Origin: Aspidiotus rigidus
Taxonomy: Eukaryota; Arthropoda; Insecta; Hemiptera; Diaspididae
Assembly (NCBI GenBank): GCA_035079385.1
Contig: JAVHKY010000029.1
Span: 10,106,001 to 10,170,000, forward strand
Direction: 5' to 3'
Length of the DNA stretch: 64,000 nucleotides
The notes under the pieces are model-generated. The model saw nothing but the letters and a program-made list of their open reading frames with translations, searched no databases and was not told the DNA's origin. This document shows positions 1-12,050 of this stretch, in pieces. Both the position numbers and the translations under genes were made by a program. Position 1 is the first letter of the stretch; each line of letters begins with the position of its first letter.

Positions 1-2829
1 AAGTTGAAATTGAAAAATATGTTTATTCCATGGAGCGGAAGTATGACAGTGAAATGAGTCGTAAATCTCTCGAATTGGAGAAATGATTTTCTTATCCTGG
101 TTACTTATTTCGGGAGATTACATTTCGATCTGAGGAATTTGATAGCGGTGAGACCTCTACCTAAGAGTCGAACAGCAAATATTTCCACAACTCGAGAATT
201 TGTAATAATGTCCTGGGATGTGAGAGAGAGCCATGGAATGTCTACAGTAATGAAGATCCACTACAGAAATAGAGTAATTTGTATAATTTGAACTTTCGTG
301 GCAAGGAAATCGATGGAATAGCGAAGAAGGTTGCACAAATTGGGCCGTTCAATCGCGCAAGATCGAATTCAGGATCTTCAATTTTGCTGGAGAAGAGTCT
401 GGGATTCCTTTTTTTTCATTTCCGGAAAAGTCGAAGAATTTTGGCCTTCTATTCAGTTGTAGCGACTCGCGATTGAGCTACCCGGAAATGGTAAAAAAAT
501 TGTGAACTCAATCTGGAAAGCCCAAGGACGGGTGGTGCAAGAGATGGGTAAAGTCGTTACTGGAAGAAAGTGGCCACACAGTCAGGGCTGCCACTTTTTC
601 GAGAAAAGTAGAAATCTGGAAAAGGCTAAGAATTTTTTTTCGTCAGAGAGAATTCAATGCATTTTCAGATAATTAATGTAAGTCGTGGGAATCTCGTCAA
701 TTTATTTTGTGGCAGCAATTAGGAAGTGAGAAAACAATCAACACCAGTGAAGAACTGCAGTGAATGTAACCTGAAGACACCGACGGAAAATTAAGGGAAA
801 TTCGTGGTTGAAAGAAAGCGGCCACCTGTTTGACTGATCCAGAGGTACGAACGTTATTTAAAATTCGCTTACCACTTTACACGTCACAAAAAAGCATCCA
901 TTTTGATTCGATCTAACCTGACGTAAAGAATTTTTGATTCAAATACTATCGATTAATATTTATTCTACTTCGCAGCTGTAATTAAAAGCTTATTGTGGTG
1001 CTGTACTCGTTCACGTTCCAAAGGTTAGTATGTAAACCGAAATTCAATTTTTGCATTGATAGAATGATTGTTTTATCGTAGTTCTTTCCAAAAATTACAG
1101 TCTTTTGAGGTCCTCCGTTCCTGTATACATAGAATGGCACAAATGAAGTTGAGGGTGGGTATCGTACCGTCGGCTGACGGAAAATCAAACGTTCGAGAGT
1201 TCTTGTACATAAAAATCGACGGTAATGATTACGTACATTGTTTCCCGGATGAGTTGCGAGCAATCCGACACCATCCTCATCTTTACGCCATGAAGTCGGT
1301 GAAGAGGGCATTCGCTGCGATAAAAAATAGAGGTGCTCACCGAACCATAACGGTGAAATGTCCTCAAATAATTAAAGAGAAATACATGAATGACAACGGA
1401 GAAATTTGTTACGATGGAGTGTATTTCGCTTGGGCAACGTATATTTCATTGTAGATAAAACCCGGTCAAGATGAGGTCCAATTAGGATATGTAACTTCCT
1501 CCATCTACCAAGTGAGTGGAACGAACTTCAGTGTTCTAATTTCTTTAAATAAAATGTTACCGTAATACTAACTCATTGTTCTTACTAAACATTTCAGTCT
1601 CCAGCTTTTGTGCTTTTGTGCCTTCGACGAATTTCATCCGTTCACGTTAGTCCGTGTAAAAACTCATCACATCGCCCAAAAACGAGCCTATCATGTCAAT
1701 CTTTCTAATCATAAGATGTATATATTAATTATAAGACTATGTAAAATGATGTATTACCTTTAGTTTCATATTTGTGTTTCATGTCCACCCGCAGTCAGAA
1801 TTTCAAATCTCATATCGCCATTGTATTAACGAAAAAGAAATACAAAATTAAAAGTATGTATGTACTTATAAAATAATTCAATTGGTTTGACAGTCTGAAT
1901 AATAGTGCTTCTCCTCTTGTTTCGATTTTTTATAACTATCCAGTTCTATTTCTTGCAGAATAAGTTCAGAAAGTTTTGAGAACATCTTTTTTTTGTCGTT
2001 TTTTACAGAAAAGTTTAAGCATTCAATATTCTAGAAATTTGCGATCGACCAAAAATGTAAAAAATTATTCAGCTGATATTTTTGTTTGTTAGTGATCATA
2101 TTTCATTGAATTTAATTTCTGTTTTAAGTTGTCATTTGGATCAAAGAGGCTTGTGTGGTAAAAAATATTCCAAAAATTTTAACACTGACATTGTATCTAT
2201 GCTTATAAGAATTTATTGAATTTTTTCGCAGGCCAATACGCTTTCGATATGTGTCCTGTGAACAGGGTAGTTGAAAATTTTGAAGTATCAAAAGATTGAA
2301 CACCTGTAGTAATTAATCGGGGTGATATCATTGAGCAATAAAATATGTTTCCTTTCTTCATTTGTTTTCACCTCTTTTGACTTTTCTGAAAGATACAATG
2401 AAGCTGGGGCTGTCGGTAAATGACGAAATTGAATGTACCCCATTGGATGTACTTTGAAAAATCATGTCTCAAATACCAATATTGTATTTGTAGGATGCAT
2501 TTAATAACCGTGATTCAATTTCGTTTATCCTAAAATTTGTCCTTGCAGATTGTCGCTCAACTCGGAATGACGTACAAGGTGTTGCCCAGAAATTATTCAG
2601 TTTACTACAATAATTTTGACTCTTCTCAATAAAATAGAGCACGATAGCTCTAAATTATTTGAAGAGACTTTGTATCTATTTGGAGTTTTATTCTTTCCAC
2701 CGTTAGGGTCATCGTCACCCCGACTCCTAGGACTGGCGTGGGTTAGAAATGAGTTGATTTTTGGAATCGTTTTGTTAATTTTGAGAAAATTATTGAAAGT
2801 CGGGGAAATTTCGTCAATTCTTTACGTTG
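1..2829. repeat. Tandem duplication, copy 1 (enters from left)
   Basis: This stretch is repeated at 3284-6300, with clear base-by-base similarity from the first base of the window to about 2829. The offset is 3283 bp before position 480 and 3461 bp after it, because copy 2 has 178 extra bases. Divergence is a few percent in the flanks and zero over about 1015-1385. It contains the small ORF at 1134-1454. After the ORF (1455-2829) I see only AT-rich non-coding sequence. The segment 3120-3283 resembles 2215-2400 more weakly, so an older truncated unit probably lies between the two copies. Confidence 0.9.
1134..1454 (+). CDS. Hypothetical small protein, 106 aa, copy 1
   Basis: An uninterrupted frame runs from an ATG (protein starts MAQMKLRVG) to TAG. 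The open frame extends upstream without an ATG, and a possible splice acceptor (ATTACAG) lies at about 1095-1101, so a spliced 5' exon is possible. The protein is basic and mixed alpha/beta in look, with an HHPH motif, a KRAFAAIKNRGAHRT segment and a CPQ motif. I see no signal peptide or membrane segment, and I do not recognise the family. The DNA from about 1015 to 1385 is identical to the second copy while flanks differ by several percent, which argues for constraint or recent gene conversion. The C-terminal 20 codons differ at five bases, three of them changing residues. Function unknown. Confidence 0.45.
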   Translation: MAQMKLRVGIVPSADGKSNVREFLYIKIDGNDYVHCFPDELRAIRHHPHLYAMKSVKRAFAAIKNRGAHRTITVKCPQIIKEKYMNDNGEICYDGVYFAWATYISL

Positions 2830-3283
2830 CGCCGACTATCATGTGAGGAAATTTTAATACCAGTCTGAAAACTGGACAAAAATGTCTAAGGAAAGTTAGG
2901 GAATTTTTTTTCTTTGGAAGAAAGTTGTTAGCATCCCGGATCAGGGTGTCTACTAAATCGACAATTCAAAAATTCATGACTTTTTCACATCGAGATACTA
3001 CTCGTATAACGTTTTTTGAAATGTTTTTAGTTTTAAGTAGTCTTTTCAATCGAAGAAACTTTTTTTCGATAAGATTCTAGATTTATACGAATTTAATAAT
3101 TATTTTTGAAGCCTCTTAGTGCCTTGATACGTGTTGTGGAATAGGGTGATGAAAACTTTTGAAGTATTGGAAAATCTATAGCTGTAGTAATTGATCAAGA
3201 TGATATTATCCACTGATAAAATATGTTTTCAAATCTGAAACTTTTGTATCTCCTTTATGTTTTGAGGTGAATGACAAAATTCC
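2830..3283. other. Junction between the tandem copies
   Basis: Mostly unique AT-rich sequence. It includes CAGGGTGTCTAC at 2944-2955 followed by a short CATGACTTTTTCA-like stretch. That matches, in reverse orientation, the end of the repeat at 6400-6535. From about 3120 it resembles 2215-2400. No coding sequence seen. Confidence 0.5.
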
Positions 3284-3767
3284 AAGTTGAAACTGAAAAC
3301 TATGTTCATTCAAAGCAGCGGAAGTATGACAGTGAAATGATTCGTAAATCTCTCGAATTGGAGAAATGATTTTCTTATCCTGGTTACTTATTTCGGAAGA
3401 TTATATTTCGATCTGAGGAATTTGATAGCGGTGAGACCTCTACCTAGGAGTCGAACAGAAAATATTTCCACAACTCGAGAATTGGTAATAATGTCCTGGG
3501 ATGTGAGAGAGAGCCATGGAATATCTACAGTAATGTAGATCCACTACAGAAATAGAGTAGTTTGTATAATTTGAACTTTCGTGGCAAGGAAATCGATGGA
3601 ATAGCGAAGAAGGTTGCACGAATTGGGCCGTTCAATCGCGCAAGATCGAATTCAGGATGTTCAATTTTGCTGGAGAAGAGTCTGAGATTTCTTTCTTTTC
3701 ATTTCCGGAAAAGTCGAAGAATTTTGGCCTTCTATTCAGTTGTAGCGACTAACAATTGAGCTACCCG

Positions 3768-3955
3768 AAACGGGTGACGAGTAGAAGAGGGGGGTTGGCC
3801 AAGAAGATTCCTCCAACACTGAAGTTATACCCGAAAGGGTCGATATTCCGGTACTGGAGGAAAAAAATCAAATGCATACGCAGCCCGCACCTACTCCATC
3901 ATGGACAACGGGCGGTGCTGCACCTCCGACATACAAGACCCGAAACTGGTAACAA
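3768..3955. repeat. 178-bp segment present only in copy 2
   Basis: The segment lies between two similar short direct repeats, ACCCGAAACGGGTGACGA and ACCCGAAACTGGTAACAA. Copy 1 has a single related sequence here (ACCCGGAAATGGTAAAAA). This fits a deletion between the direct repeats in copy 1, or a gain in copy 2. The segment is noticeably GC-richer than its surroundings. One frame reads as a Pro/Thr-rich stretch, but nothing identifies a gene. Confidence 0.6.
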
Positions 3956-4594
3956 AATAGTGAATTCAATCTGGAAAGCCCAAAGACGGGTGGTGCAAGA
4001 TTTGGGAAAAGTCGTTACTGGAAGAAAGTGGCCAACACAGTCAGGGCTGCCACTTTTTCGAGAAAAATGGAAATCTGGAAAAAGCTAAGAATTTTTTTTT
4101 CCGTCAAAGAGAATTCAATGAATTTTGAGATAAATAGTATCATTCGTGGAAATCTCGTCAATTTATTTTGTGGTAGCAATTAGGAAGAGAGAAAATAATC
4201 AACACCAGTCAAGAACTGCAGTGAATGCAACCTGAAGACACCGACGGAAAATTAAGGGATATTCGTGGTTGAAAGAAAGCGGCCACCTGTTTGACTGATC
4301 TAGAGGTACGAACGTTATTTAAAATTCGCTTACCACTTTACACGTCACGAAAAAGCATCCATTTTGATTCGATCTAACCTGACGTAAAAAATTTTTGATT
4401 CAAATACTATCGATTAATATTTATTTTACTTCGCAGCTGTAATTAAAAGCTTATTGCGGTGCTGTACTCGTTCACGTTCCAAAGGTTAGTATGTAAACCG
4501 AAATTCAATTTTTGCATTGATAGAATGATTGTTTTATCGTAGTTCTTTCCAAAAATTACAGTCTTTTGAGGTCCTCCGTTCCTGTATACATAGA

Positions 4595-4915
4595 ATGGCA
4601 CAAATGAAGTTGAGGGTGGGTATCGTACCGTCGGCTGACGGAAAATCAAACGTTCGAGAGTTCTTGTACATAAAAATCGACGGTAATGATTACGTACATT
4701 GTTTCCCGGATGAGTTGCGAGCAATCCGACACCATCCTCATCTTTACGCCATGAAGTCGGTGAAGAGGGCATTCGCTGCGATAAAAAATAGAGGTGCTCA
4801 CCGAACCATAACGGTGAAATGTCCTCAAATAATTAAAGAGAAATACATAAATGAAAACGGAGAAATTTGTTACGACGGTGTGTATTTCGCTTGGGCACCG
4901 TATATTTCATTGTAG
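4595..4915 (+). CDS. Hypothetical small protein, 106 aa, copy 2
   Basis: Paralogue of the ORF at 1134-1454, with the same ATG and length. Three residues differ near the C-terminus (Met to Ile, Asp to Glu, Thr to Pro) and two further changes are synonymous. The first ~80 codons and about 120 bp upstream are identical to copy 1. Both copies keep the frame open. No family recognised. Whether it is a host gene family or the relic of a multicopy element cannot be decided here. Confidence 0.45.
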   Translation: MAQMKLRVGIVPSADGKSNVREFLYIKIDGNDYVHCFPDELRAIRHHPHLYAMKSVKRAFAAIKNRGAHRTITVKCPQIIKEKYINENGEICYDGVYFAWAPYISL

Positions 4916-6300
4916 ACAAAACCCGCTGAAGATGAGGTCCAATTAGGATATGTAACTCCCTCCATCTACCAAGTGAGTGGAACGAACTTCAGTGTTCTAA
5001 TTTCTTTAAATAAAATGTTACCCTCATACTAACTCGTGGTTCTTACTAAACTTTTCAGTCTCCAGCTTTTGTGCTTTTGTGCCTTCGACGAATTTCATCC
5101 GTTCACGTTAGTCCGTGTAGCCAGTGAAAAACTCATCACATCGCCCAAAAACAAGCCTATCATGTCAATCTTTCTAATCATAAGATGTATATATTAATTA
5201 TAAGACTATGTAAAATGATTGTACTGTATTACTATTAGTTTCATATTTGTGTCTCATGTCCACCCGCAGATGGAATTTCAAATCTAATATCGTTAATCTA
5301 TTAACGAAAATGAAATATAAAATTAAAAGTATGTACTTATAAAATAATTCCATTGGTTTGACAGTCTGAATAAGAGTATTTCTCCACTTGTTTCGATTTT
5401 TTAAAACGATATAATTCTATTTTTTGTAGTATAAGTTCAGAAAGTTTTGAGAACATCTTTTTTTGTCGTTTTGTTACAAAAAAGTTTAAGCATTCAATAG
5501 TCTAGAAATTTGCGATCGACCAAAACTGTAAAAAATTATTCAGCTGATATTTCTGTTTGCTAGTGATCATATTTCATTGAATTTAATTCCGATTTTAAGT
5601 TGTCATTTGGATCAAAAAGACTTTTGTGATAAGAAATATTCCAAGAATTTAAACACTGACATTGTATCTATGCTTATAAGAATTTATTGAATTTTTTCGC
5701 GGGCCAATACGCTCTCGATATGTGTCCTGTGAACAGGGTAGTTGAAAATTTTTGAAGTATCAAAAGATTGAACACCAGTAGTAATTAATCGGGGTGATAT
5801 CATTGAGCAATAAAATATGTTTCCTTTCTTCATTTGTTTTCACCTCTTTTGACTTTTCTGAAAGATACAATGAAGCTGGGGCTGTCGGTAAATGACGAAA
5901 TTGAATGTAACCCATTGGATGTACTTTGAAAAATCATGTCTCAAATACCAATATTGTATTTGTAGGATGCATTTAATAACCGTGATTCAATTTCGTTTAT
6001 CCTAAAATTTGACCTTGCAGATTGTCGCTAACTCGGAATGACGTACAAGGTGTTGCCCAGAAATTATTCAGTTGACTTCAATAATTTTGACTCTTCTCAA
6101 TAGAATAGAGCACGATAGCTCTAAATTATTTGAAGAGACTTTGTATCTATTTGGCGTTTTATTCTTTCCACCGTTAGGATCATCGTCACCCCGACTCTAA
6201 GGACTGGCGTGGGTTAGAAATGAGTTGATTTTTAGAATCGTTTTGTTAATTTTGAGAAAATTATCGAAAGTCGGGGAAATTTCGTCAATTCTTTACGTTC

Positions 6301-6540
6301 ATAACTTTTTAATGACGTTTTCATAGCAATTTTCATGATCTTTTTCCTTAATTTTTTGAACAACTTTTATTCGCTGTAATTTTTTTGCATTATTCAATGA
6401 GTGATAAATAATTTTGCAAGAATCTCACAACCATAAACAAAATTTCATGACTTTTTCATGACTTTTATGACTTTCATGACCACTGGCTAAAATTCATGAC
6501 TTTTTTACGACTTTCATGACTTGTAGACACCCTGCAAAGT
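6301..6540. repeat. CATGACTTT-rich dispersed repeat ending TAGACACCCTG
   Basis: Between about 6425 and 6535 the motif CATGACTTT(T) recurs about six times, ending in GTAGACACCCTGC. The reverse complement of this end opens the short piece at 2944. This looks like a dispersed non-coding repeat cut by the tandem duplication. No coding potential. Confidence 0.55.
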
Positions 6541-6610
6541 AGACCTAACGTACAGTACCATAGACTCGTACTAGGTTAAATATGGGGGCTAGTCACCCTA
6601 ACATACAGTA

Positions 6611-9600
6611 GAGTAGATGTTCTGATTCTCGCCATCGCACCAGTTCTCGCCACTTTGTTGATATGGAGTCGTAAAATTGTGTTTTCTGTGATAAGAATCA
6701 AGTGTACCATCAAATTTTTTTTTTCTGTGACATCTATACTCGTTCCTCCTTTTCTGCAAACAAGGTAAGAGTATGATAATGACGTCATTTGTTTGAGCGA
6801 CCTCGTGAAATTAATGTTCCTTATGAGTTTTGATTAGCCAGTTCGCTTCCAAAGATATATCACTGCCGCAGCCAAAATAGTTGTAAGTATTGAATATTTT
6901 TTCTTTTAATTAGGTAGTATTGTAATTAGACGTCATTAAATAATTGTCCGAACAATTTTATTAATTTTTTGAAGGAGAAATTCGAGTGGCGGTATCTGGA
7001 CCATTGATAAAATAATGTGTTCCGATTCTGGCCATCATCCATTTTCGTCAGCCTGTTATCATCGCAGACACAATTTTTACTTTCAGAAACTCGAAATGGC
7101 GCCGCACGATGATAGAAAAGTAAAGAAAAGGAATAAAATATTCGAGAAGTCTCGATTTTCGTACAAATATTCGCCAGTGAGGACGAGTTCGCCTTATTGG
7201 ATGTTCAAAAGGGGATGCCCAAGCTGCAAGCAGCGAAAAAATGGGGCATTCCTCGGTCGACTCTACGAGATAAAACTCGTACCGGCTGTTCGCAGGTTTG
7301 TATTTCTTGTTTCTTTTTCATTAGTTGTAAGTATTCCGTTGTATAATAATTGAAATTATGCACTTTGTGCAGGTATTTCGTGTAGGGCCGGACCCAGTAT
7401 CCGGCTTTGACGTCGAGAAAGAATTGGAGCACCGATTCCTGTTGAAGGATTGTGCTGGAGTGTGGAGAAATTATGTCGGATTAGAAAATTGAAAACTCCT
7501 TTCACAAAGAATTACCCCGGGCGGAAGTGGGTTCAAGGTGCAGTAACTAACTCTCAATTTTTTGTCATAAAACAGCTTGTAGCTAACATTCAAGAAAGAA
7601 TACATTAGGCATTGTTTAGGTTTTTTTCGAAGACATCCGATCTTCTCCACCAAAAGATCGGAATATTTATCTCGACAACGGGCGTTATTAACGGAAGATA
7701 CAGTGCGGCAGCAACTTCGTGAGGAGGAAGTTGACTTATCGGTATTAAATGAGCCAAAACGGGTGTTTAATTTGGACGAAACCGCGCTGTTTACAAGCCC
7801 TCAAGGTAAGATTTTCGGGAAATGCTCGACACATTTAGATGAGCGGTGAAGTCTTGAATTAAATTTTACAGGTCAAATTGTTATTTGCTGAAAGAGGCAA
7901 AACGGCAAATAGTATCGGTCCAAATTCGAAGGAAAATGCCACAATCTTTTTTACTTCAAATGCAGATGGCGAAGTTGTCACAAAAACTATTTTATATCCT
8001 TATCAAAGAATGCAAGAGAGTATATCACTGAGGCACGCCTAGAGACTGGAGCGTAGGAAAAACGCAATCCGGGTAGATGACAGCCGAAGCGTTTTTTGAA
8101 TAATATATCGGTAATTTTGAAGCTTCCGATTCTAACTTTCTTTGTGTCACTAGGCTACCTTCGGTCATTTTTTTAATATATATTTTTTTAAACATTTTTT
8201 CAGCAAATTCATTCGTTTTATATCTCAAAGCAAATAACATCAAAAAACCAGTCGTTATCAATCTTCCTAGATGGCCACTCCAGTCAACTTTCACTGCCGT
8301 TATCCAGCAATTATTGCGCCGACAACAAAATAATGTTGATCTCTTTACCTCCGAGCGCAACTCATTTTATTCAACCCTTCGACGTGGGTTTCTATAAAGC
8401 TTACAAAATGTAAGTGTTTTGCAGGGTTACACCAATTGAGGAACGACGGTTTGAATATTAAGAAACACCTTATATACCCCGTTTTTTAAATGAAATTGTA
8501 CTTGAATGGTTCGAAATGGATTTGAGAAATGCGTTCAAATGTTGTGGAATATTTCCATTTGACGAAAATAACAATTGGACTACTCCAAATTGGTGAGCTC
8601 GCACAAAATTATTCCTAGTGAGAAATCAATTCAAGGAGATTCTTCAGCAGAAGAAAACGAGAATAAGTCGATTCATAGTGAGAGTGGTGACAGCTTAGAT
8701 AAATTTCATCTTTCAGTCTTGTTAATGAACCAGTAAATGGTATCTCTTTACTGTCAATAATCGAACCAATTCGCGATTCAGCATCCGAGAATGAGCTGAA
8801 TATCCCTCCCATTAATTCACTGTACACATCGCCTCCAAAACATCCACTCCTGTCCCACTTAAAAAGGAAATTGACATTGTTTCACCGTCATCAATTGTAA
8901 GGATTTTACCCAAGCCTGTAGAATCTCGCAGAGGCGGAATTTACGATTTCCTCACACGTGTTCTAAAAATTGACTAGCCTCTATACCCAGATCTCCATTA
9001 GTTTATATCTACCTATTCAAAGATTTTCTTTCTCGGTCAAACTAATTTTTATTCCAAAGTTTAGACCTTATCTTAATAGTCATTATGTTCTAGATATTTT
9101 TTTAGGTCTAGGCTATTAAACTTCTACTTCAAACGAGACCTATTTTTTTTTGGTACCTATTATATTTGAGATTTTGCTCTCATAATTTTTTCTGGGTCCG
9201 CCTAATTTTTACTTCAAACTTGAGACCTGATTGTATTTAAGCGTGATATGATGAAAGTTTTGTTGTGATAATTTCTTTAGGTCCACAAATTGGTTGTAGA
9301 TCTACCTACTCTCACTTGTTATTTGTTTCTCTTTTTCTAGATATTAAAACTTCAATTTCGATATTTTTTCTTATTCCTCGTCATCATCTTGATGTATTCA
9401 ATGATTCTGGCGCTAAATTGCTGTGGTCTGACCACATTCATAGATCAATAAGCTCATTGTCTGCCACTGGTGAATAAACTCCAAAAATGTAAAAAAATAA
9501 GGAGAAAAAATAGTGATGGCGAGAACTGGAGTATGCATTGGCGAGAACTGGTGCATTACGTTTTTTTTACATTAATTCAGTTCAAAAAACAAATCAATTT

Positions 9601-9757
9601 GCCGTATACAGAAAAACTTCGTTAGATTTATAATTAATTGTGAGGTTGAAAAATTCAATAAAATCATATACCGACCAATTGATGGACAAATTCACCTACA
9701 AACAACAAATCTAAAGTTGAGATCACGTTGTGGTGGCGAGAATTGGTACATCTACCC
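6611..9757 (+). mobile_element. Degraded Tigger/pogo-like DNA transposon
   Basis: The ends are matching terminal inverted repeats: GAGTAGATGTTCTGATTCTC at the left and the reverse complement of GGGTAGATGTACCAATTCTC at the right. Each is flanked by TA, the target duplication of the IS630/Tc1/mariner/pogo superfamily. Extra CTCGCCA-type motifs repeat just inside both ends (about 6640-6652, 9517-9545). The interior holds a broken DDE_1-type transposase at about 7090-8415, followed by more than 1 kb of non-coding sequence to the right TIR. Confidence 0.8.
7094..8415 (+). pseudogene. Tigger/pogo-like transposase pseudogene
   Basis: Three pieces in shifting frames identify the family. A psq-like helix-turn-helix (AKKWGIPRSTLRDK) lies at about 7230-7275. 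The first catalytic-aspartate motif (VFNLDETALFTSP) lies at 7758-7800. The motif LPPSATHFIQPFDVGFYKAY, just before the end of the core domain, lies at about 8345-8405. Frameshifts and stops separate them, and several intron-like junctions (for example GGTAAG at about 7804) are visible. The protein would bind the TIRs and cut and paste the element. No intact frame remains, so it is dead. Confidence 0.8.
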
Positions 9758-10492
9758 TATACTAGACTTATATTAGGCCAGGAATGAGTTGGTAGGCCTA
9801 ACACAATACGACACCTATACTGCTAAGAATGAGGGGGGCGAACGAGCGGGAACCTAACATATCGTATAGTAGAGGAGATTTTTCATGAAAGTTGTATGCA
9901 ACTTTTTGGGAATCCATCCCTGTAAAAAAAAAAAAAAAATGAAATTTCTCCTCTTCATGAAAAAGTATTGAATCACGGCGTTTGCGAAAAAATACGAAGT
10001 ACAAAGGAATTATTCAAAGCTGCGGTCGACAAAGTGAAAATAGCCATGATGATCACCAAACTTCGGACGGAGAAGGTGTAACCAAGAAGAAGAATGATAC
10101 ATCAGGTTTACAGAGAAATTACAATTTTCAGAAAAGATGTTCTGCAAGAAAACGAACAGTAATAAATCGTGCTTGAATGCTTATTTGAGCGTTCTACAGT
10201 GGCCGCACTGGCGTATCCCAACTGGTTTGTCAACATTATTCTCAGAAATCATAGATACTATCATGGACATAGATTAGACACCAGCTACCATATTGATCAT
10301 GAATCAGTGTGGCAATAAAGCGAGCAAAAAACAATGATATTGTTGTTTTTTTGGAACAGTATTTTGCATTAAAAATACTAAAAGGTGAAATAAATCTTCA
10401 TTTTTATTTTTATTCTCATCATTTTTCCATCTTATAGCGTGTGTGTTGGTACTCAAATAGCAGAAATAATGAACTTTGAATGTTAGGGGAAT
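9758..10492. other. Non-coding stretch right of the Tigger element
   Basis: AT-rich sequence with a 17-nt A run at about 9926-9940 and several short open frames that match nothing. Direct echoes of the sequence left of the Tigger element (CTAACATAC/CTAACATATC) suggest the transposon landed in an older repeat. Confidence 0.4.
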
Positions 10493-10707
10493 AATAGGGC
10501 TTTTCCATGTCGGCGCATTGCATACGTATTCTCCTACGTGTTATCGAAATGGTAGTATTTCTAACATTGCTCTTATGGGTGTTGCTGGATTGCATACTCA
10601 TTTTCATTGTGGAGTAGTTTATCATAAGAGCAATGTTAGAAATACTACCATTTCGATAACACGTAGGAGAATACGTATGCAATGCGCCGACATGGAAAAG
10701 CCCTATT
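10493..10707. repeat. Perfect inverted repeat, 85-bp arms, 45-bp loop
   Basis: Bases 10493-10577 are the exact reverse complement of 10623-10707, separated by a 45-bp spacer. The outer ends read AATAGGGC/GCCCTATT. The perfect match means a young MITE-like hairpin or a recent local inversion-duplication. Open frames on both strands here are artefacts of the palindrome. I could not find a convincing target duplication. Confidence 0.95.
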
Positions 10708-11039
10708 AGAAACGAGGATTGAAAATTTGAATAATTGATTTTCAAAAACTTGAATCAAACCCCCCCTACTGTTTGGATTGAATCAATTTTTTTCTGATAC
10801 AATCTCCTAGGTATGGAGCACGTCACTGCGTTGAAACAAGGTTCTAATTTTGAATCTGAGCTTTCATTTTCACCATTGAAGTTGGTCAATTTTAGCACTT
10901 TTCCCACCTTAACTCAGAATTGAGAAAAACTGAGACGTATTAGCAAAAAATGGGCAACGGAATCGTTTTCAGCGCGAAAATCTACTGTTTTCAATGTTCC
11001 CAAAACACTGTTGGGCAGTGTTATCCTTATTTTTTCAAA

Positions 11040-11535
11040 AATTTTTTTGTTTGCGACCATGTTTGGCAACCGTAAGTTAATGTTGGGACGACGCATATGT
11101 TGAAGACCAGGCTTTTATGATAGCTCTTGAAGGGGCCTTTAAAAATATTTTTCAGGGATCAGTACTTTGACCATGCTTTTGATATCCTTCTGTCTATTTC
11201 TTTTTCAGTTCTATTTCGAAAAGATACTTTTTGCCCCAGGTATGTAGCCTCCCTTACTATTCCAAAAGTTGCAAATTTTGTTTGGTTCTCCCTGTTTATT
11301 TAATTCCTCAATCATTTCGCGTAATTCATTTTCTGTATTTGCAAAAAATTATGATATCATAGGCAAATCTGAGATTCGTTAATCTTTCCCCATTTATGAC
11401 TAAACCTCTTTTATCCCAGTCTAATTTCCTAATTATTTTTTGTAGTGCACTGTTGAAAATTATCGATGATAATGGGTCCCCTTGTTTAACACCTCTTCTG
11501 ATTTCGAGATATTTCCCTTCTACATCTGTTAATTT
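11040..11535 (-). pseudogene. LINE reverse-transcriptase fragment
   Basis: Read on the minus strand, about 11345-11535 translates with the RT palm signature RRGVKQGDPLSSIIFNSAL, followed by LTNLRFAYDIIIF, where the usual ADD has become AYD. Further down, about 11130-11230 gives a region ending KAWSKYWSLKNIFKG, and 11045-11075 gives VPTLTYGCQTWS, the post-RT 'LTYGCQTW' motif of RTE/CR1-like LINEs. Frameshifts join the pieces, the 5' portion is missing, and similarity stops after QTWS. A dead, 5'- and 3'-truncated non-LTR retrotransposon; superfamily not certain. Confidence 0.8.
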
Positions 11536-12050
11536 CTTCGGGAAAAGCAGTTTGCGGCCCGACCCCGGATGCAGATTGCGAGGGCTCGCTCTATCCAGTT
11601 TTTTTTTCAGTTACAACGAGAACTCATACAAAGCAATTCAGTCAACAAAAAATTCAACTTTTTTTTCTCGTGAATAATTACAATACATGTACAAGCAATG
11701 TTCGTTTTAAAAATAAGTACAACGATACGCTTGCACATCGACTAACAAATTTTGAAAGATTGAGAATACAGTAGTCACAAATTCTTTTCACTCTTCCGTC
11801 TATCAGTAAACATGTTCATACAAGCTCATCAATCCAGAAAAATAGTAGTCATCCTCGCTGTAAATGATTATTTGTCTTCCGTATGTACTGAAATCGGGTT
11901 GTTCTAACCGATATCTCGTTCTAAATGAACTCGTTGTAAGCAGTGAATTTTAACATTGTTTATATGGCGTTTACGCCGGGACCGCGCAATTTGGCCGTTC
12001 TAGCCAACCGTTCGTTCTATGCGGACTCGTTCTAAGTGATTTCTACTGTA
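11536..12050. other. Non-coding stretch with a possible transposon end
   Basis: The last ~110 bp (11940-12050) contain GGGACCGCGCAATTTGG at 11978-11994 and finish GATTTCTACTGTA. Read on the minus strand this is a TACAGTAGAAATC-type terminus followed by AGAACG repeats, as in Tigger-like MITE ends. The GGGAC...CAATTTGG motif resembles motifs flanking the other MULE copies. No gene seen. Confidence 0.4.

Larger units (their letters stand above)
3284..6300. repeat. Tandem duplication, copy 2
   Basis: Second copy of the unit at 1-2829, in the same orientation. It differs by substitutions, small indels and a 178-bp segment at about 3770-3955 that is absent from copy 1. Similarity stops at about 6300, where copy 1 runs into GTTGCGCCGACTATC and copy 2 into GTTCATAACTTTTTAATG. 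Apart from the small ORF, I see no convincing coding sequence. Confidence 0.9.

Noticed and set aside
279..476. 65-codon frame conserved in both tandem copies (279-476 and 3562-3759)
   Set aside because: It starts at TTG with no ATG, has no domain, and the downstream frame differs between copies; likely chance.
10419..10745. Overlapping open frames on both strands with the same peptide
   Set aside because: The identical peptide on both strands is forced by the perfect palindrome.
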